Assembly (NCBI GenBank): GCA_024274785.1
Contig: JAJSAM010000042.1
Span: 62,001-126,000, forward strand
DNA length: 64,000 nucleotides
Direction of reading: 5' to 3'
Origin: Planctomycetota bacterium
GTDB taxonomy: Bacteria; Planctomycetota; JAJSAM01
Each line of letters begins with the position of its first letter. Positions within the stretch are counted from its first letter, which is position 1. The notes beneath the pieces were generated by a model. That model was not told the origin of the DNA, ran no database searches, and was given only the letters and a program-made list of their open reading frames with translations. A program made the position numbers and the translations under genes. Below are positions 61,059 to 64,000 of this stretch, piece by piece.

Positions 61059-62765
61059 ATGGCATCCACCGGCACCGGAGTCGTACTTGGCTCCCACTCG
61101 GTCAAGGTGATCCAGGCCCGCAAGAAGGGTGGGATCCTCAAGTTGACCAGTGTGGCCAACATCAAGCTCGACCACGCCATGGCGGAACGGCCGATGGACG
61201 GCGAAAAGACCGATCGCCTTGCTTCACTCCTTTCCGGAGCGATCGGGAAGACCGGCGACGCCATCCTGGGATTGACCGGTCGCGACCTGATCATCCGCTA
61301 TACCCACGTTCCGCCGGTCCCGGACTGGCGCCTCGAAATGCTCATGAAGTTCGAGATCGAGGAAGTGAGCGAGCAGTCGGGCGGGGAGGTCTGCGCGGAC
61401 TGGGCACCCCTGGACCTTCCGGAGAACAACTCGTCGGACAAGACCGTGCTGGTGGCGCTGGCGAAGAACGCCACGCTGTTCCCGCTCATCGGGGTCCTGA
61501 AGAAGGCGAGCCTCCGGCTCCGTGGCGCGTGCCCGAACGCCATCGCGTTCCACCACGCTTACGTCAGCACCGCGAAGATCGAGCCTGATGAAACGACCCT
61601 GCTGATGCACGTATGCACGGAGAATACGTACATTGCGATCCAGCAGGACGGCAAGCTCCTGTTCGCCCGGAACGTGGCCGGTGGAGGGAGGCTCTTCACC
61701 GATGCGATCATGCAGCAGTTCGGCTCCGGCTACGACCGCGCCGAGAAAATGAAAGCCCAGAAGGCGGACGTGACGCCGAAGTCCACCGCCAGATACGACG
61801 ATTCGCTCTCCGAGAAGGTCAGTAACGCGGTGATCGGCGTGACCGGGCAGTTCGTCTCGATGGTCCACTCCTCCGTGATGTTCTGCAAGGCGCAGGCGAA
61901 GCTGAAGGAACTCAGCATCGACAAGGTGGTGCTCGCCGGCGGTGGCGCCAGCCTGAAGGGCTTCGCCGAGTATCTCGAGACGAACCTCGGTATGCCGGTG
62001 GTCATCTACGATCCTTCCGCCGCGGTGGACCTGTCGGCGCTCTCGCCTGAAGAGATCGAAGTCTTCGAGAGCGACCCCTCCGGACTGACGGTGGCGATCG
62101 GCCTCGCGGCACTGGCGCTCGAGGCCGGGAACATCGAGATCCTCCCGGAGGAGTATCGCAAGCGCCGCCTCTTCATGGAGCGGGACGCCTGGATGATCGG
62201 GGCGGGCGCCCTGGTGGCTCTGCTCATCGTGGTGCTCTTCATCACGGCGGGGCGCGACCAGGGCGAAGCCGCGCAGGAGAAGGCCCAACTCCAGGCCGAG
62301 GCCGTCGACTGGAACAAGGACAAGCAGGAGTTCGAGCGCTCTCAGGCCGCGTTGATCGCCGCCGATGAAAAGTGGCGGAGTCTCCGGGACCGGGTGCGTG
62401 TGGGGCCGACTCTGCAACGCGCCCTGGCGATGACGAACCGGGTCGTTCGGGGGCAGGGCTTCGATGCCATTCACGTGACCGACGTCCGGACCGCCACGAA
62501 GACGGAGTACGTGCCGAAACCCGGGCTTGAACTCGAACCCGGCGCGCAACCGGAAAAGGACACCCACGACCGGGTGCTGTTCGTGGAAGTGCAGTACAAG
62601 GCGGCGGTCCAGAAACTGGGGAAGCCGGCGGATGACGTCTTCACGGATTTTGTGAACCGCATGAAGGCGGAAGCCGCCGCCGAGGGGGGCGTGACGATCA
62701 GCGCCCGGCCGCCACTGACCGACGGATCCTTCGACTTCACCATCAAGTTCGCACCGGGAAACTAG
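61059..62765 (+). CDS. PilM-PilN fusion protein (GspL-like)
   Basis: The 568-residue product joins a PilM/GspL cytoplasmic actin-like domain (about 5-370: GVVLGSHSVKVIQARKKGG; LLMHVCTENTYIAIQQDGKL; KVVLAGGGASLKGFAEYLET) to one membrane helix (about 385-405, WMIGAGALVALLIVVLFITA) and a periplasmic PilN-like domain with a coiled coil (EKAQLQAEAVDWNKDKQEFE) and a ferredoxin-like fold. It is related to the shorter protein at 38910-40349. PilM-PilN organises the inner-membrane platform of type IV pili. The start follows TAGGGAGC. It lies between the double-FHA gene and the PilO-like gene. Confidence 0.87.
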   Translation: MASTGTGVVLGSHSVKVIQARKKGGILKLTSVANIKLDHAMAERPMDGEKTDRLASLLSGAIGKTGDAILGLTGRDLIIRYTHVPPVPDWRLEMLMKFEIEEVSEQSGGEVCADWAPLDLPENNSSDKTVLVALAKNATLFPLIGVLKKASLRLRGACPNAIAFHHAYVSTAKIEPDETTLLMHVCTENTYIAIQQDGKLLFARNVAGGGRLFTDAIMQQFGSGYDRAEKMKAQKADVTPKSTARYDDSLSEKVSNAVIGVTGQFVSMVHSSVMFCKAQAKLKELSIDKVVLAGGGASLKGFAEYLETNLGMPVVIYDPSAAVDLSALSPEEIEVFESDPSGLTVAIGLAALALEAGNIEILPEEYRKRRLFMERDAWMIGAGALVALLIVVLFITAGRDQGEAAQEKAQLQAEAVDWNKDKQEFERSQAALIAADEKWRSLRDRVRVGPTLQRALAMTNRVVRGQGFDAIHVTDVRTATKTEYVPKPGLELEPGAQPEKDTHDRVLFVEVQYKAAVQKLGKPADDVFTDFVNRMKAEAAAEGGVTISARPPLTDGSFDFTIKFAPGN

Positions 62766-62774
62766 GGGGCAGAC

Positions 62775-63611
62775 ATGGACAGCCTCTGGCAACAGCATCG
62801 AGCTTTCATCCTGAAAATCGGCGGCGGCCTGCTGGTCGTGCTGGTCTGCTGGATCGTCGGTGCGAGCATGACCGAGCAGACTCTGTCGGAGCAGGTGAGC
62901 CGGAACACTTCCCTGCGGCGAGGGCTGAATGCCATGCGGGTACCGGCCCGGGGCGACATCGCCGAATACCAGGATGCGGTGGACCGCCTGAACGGGCGCC
63001 TGGACTTCCTGGCGAACCGGATCGGTGAGACTCGCAAGGGCGATGAACTGCGCCGGGGGCTCATCGAGGAGATCCTCGCGTCGGTGAACGCTGACAGCAC
63101 CGACAACATCACGAGATTTCTCGATCTGTCGCGCAGCGCTCCCGTGGCGTGCGTGGTGGGGCTGCGCGGCATCGCGCGGGACCAGCTCTCCTCCCGCGCG
63201 GGACTCGAAAACGTAATCCTCCCGGACGAGGTGCTTCGCATCACCGACATGCCGGAGAGTCAGGCGGATCGCTACCTTCTGACCATGAAGCTGGTCATCG
63301 AGGTCGTCAAGCTGGCTATCGACGAGGGCCTGGCCGAGGTGAAGGCGATCAGGTGGTCGACGCCGTCCGGCGCCGGTTTCGGCGGTGAGGACCAGTTTGT
63401 CAGGGAGTATCCCGTCAGCATCGAGTTGCGCGGAGCGGCCGACGCCATGCTGTCTTTCATCGAGCGGGTGGCGGGACCGGACGACTTCATCGCGATCCGG
63501 AGCATGGGGAAGTGCGGCACGCAGCGCTCCGAACGGGACAAGTCGATGGTGACCGCGGAGTTCGAGTTCATGGCGCTCCGTATCGATACCGACGCCGGGC
63601 TCAGGGAGTAA
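62775..63611 (+). CDS. PilO-like inner-membrane protein
   Basis: The 278-residue product has one N-terminal helix (about residues 17-34, GGGLLVVLVCWIVGASM), a helical segment with heptads (DYQDAVDRLNGRLDFL-like) and a C-terminal domain with SIELRGAADAMLSFIERVAG and MVTAEFEFMALRIDTD. This PilO/GspM layout, directly after PilM-PilN, gives the usual pilM-N-O order. It starts after GGGGG with ATG at 62775. A separate, shorter GspM-like gene occurs at 38476. The function is inferred from context and layout. Confidence 0.78.
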   Translation: MDSLWQQHRAFILKIGGGLLVVLVCWIVGASMTEQTLSEQVSRNTSLRRGLNAMRVPARGDIAEYQDAVDRLNGRLDFLANRIGETRKGDELRRGLIEEILASVNADSTDNITRFLDLSRSAPVACVVGLRGIARDQLSSRAGLENVILPDEVLRITDMPESQADRYLLTMKLVIEVVKLAIDEGLAEVKAIRWSTPSGAGFGGEDQFVREYPVSIELRGAADAMLSFIERVAGPDDFIAIRSMGKCGTQRSERDKSMVTAEFEFMALRIDTDAGLRE

Positions 63612-63615
63612 CGGC

Positions 63616-64000
63616 ATGAATCGCGAGAAAATCCTCTTCGTGGCAGTGCTCGTGATCACGGTCCTGTGGGGAGGCTCCCAACTGGCGAGCCCCTATCAGG
63701 CCGGGGAGATTCCCAGCCCGCGGAGGCTTGCGGTCGATCCACCGGATATCCCCTCCTATGCGAACCAGGCCGCCGGCGCCCGGTTCCTGCAACTCGTCGC
63801 GGGCGTGAAGACCCTGGCGGCCGCTCTGCCCGAAAGGGGAAGGACGGTTTTCGAGCCGCACTCGGACCTCCTTCCGGTACTTCCGGCGGTGCTCGACCTG
63901 CCACGGGGCCAGGCCGCCTCGGTGGTCATGCCGCCGCTCTACCCGTTCCCTGGCGTGGCCTGGTACCCCCATTTCCGGGTGCCTGCGTTTCCGCTTGTGA
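63616..64000 (+). CDS. bitopic inner-membrane protein, 5' end only
   Basis: The first 128 residues are present and the frame runs off the window. It has a start helix (ILFVAVLVITVLWGGSQL, about residues 6-23) and then a Pro-rich, mostly beta stretch (DIPSYANQAAGARFLQLVAG). Position after the PilM-N and PilO genes would suit a PilP/GspC-like protein, but the sequence seen so far gives no clear family match. The start follows ACGGC and is five bases after the PilO-like stop. Confidence 0.55.
   Translation, partial: MNREKILFVAVLVITVLWGGSQLASPYQAGEIPSPRRLAVDPPDIPSYANQAAGARFLQLVAGVKTLAAALPERGRTVFEPHSDLLPVLPAVLDLPRGQAASVVMPPLYPFPGVAWYPHFRVPAFPLV

Noticed and set aside
1-64000. tRNA or rRNA genes
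   Set aside because: No cloverleaf or conserved rRNA segments were seen in reading the intergenic stretches on both strands; a covariance search would be more sensitive.

Overview
This window is GC-rich DNA from a Gram-negative-type (diderm) bacterium. The evidence for two membranes is an LptD-like LPS assembly protein, two secretin lipoproteins, ExbB/ExbD proteins, lipoprotein signal peptides and a PEP-CTERM protein. The many long TPR proteins, the TMTC-like membrane TPR protein and the PEP-CTERM tag would suit an uncultivated lineage of the PVC/FCB kind, but the sequence alone does not fix the phylum. No rRNA, tRNA, CRISPR array or complete insertion sequence was seen.

Layout. 1-5527: the 3' end of a degenerate GspE/PilB-type ATPase, comEC facing it, then lptD and coaD. 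5617-18591 (all minus strand) is the most unusual region. A leader pair of small proteins, a MutL/GlmL-like ASKHA ATPase, a barrel-sandwich/KOW-type protein and four membrane proteins (cassette B) form one operon that ends at a hairpin near 10902-10934. Then come a crippled permease remnant and an orphan fused dipeptide-type ABC ATPase. After that comes a second, shorter paralogous copy of the four membrane proteins (cassette A). No glutamate mutase subunits are present, so the MutL-like protein probably serves a membrane complex here. I consider this the best candidate for an undescribed system.

18741-23280: an M16 zinc protease driven from a divergent promoter, a truncated insertion-sequence end, and a HAD phosphatase whose stop codon lies at the IS end. 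23280-31273: a secretin lipoprotein, a lipoprotein sulfatase-like enzyme, and an ExbD-ExbD-ExbB set downstream of two large TPR proteins. The ExbB gene carries an in-frame amber codon inside its first membrane helix. 34843-40349: a compact operon coding for GspL/PilM-like, GspM-like and PilX/GspK-like proteins and a second secretin. 40676-45769: a 1588-residue secreted protease with TPRs and repeated C-terminal domains, then a small secreted protein with a damaged start.

45773-48758: mtaB, nrnA and a family 4 uracil-DNA glycosylase in one overlapping operon. 48964-55414: a GT2 glycosyltransferase, an asparagine synthetase and a TMTC-like membrane TPR protein in one tight operon, convergent with a PEP-CTERM protein. 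56398-64000: a FHA-GAF-sigma54 activator, a double-FHA membrane protein, a PilM-PilN fusion, a PilO-like protein and the start of a further inner-membrane protein. With the partial ATPase and the two secretins, this suggests at least two type II secretion/type IV pilus-like machines.
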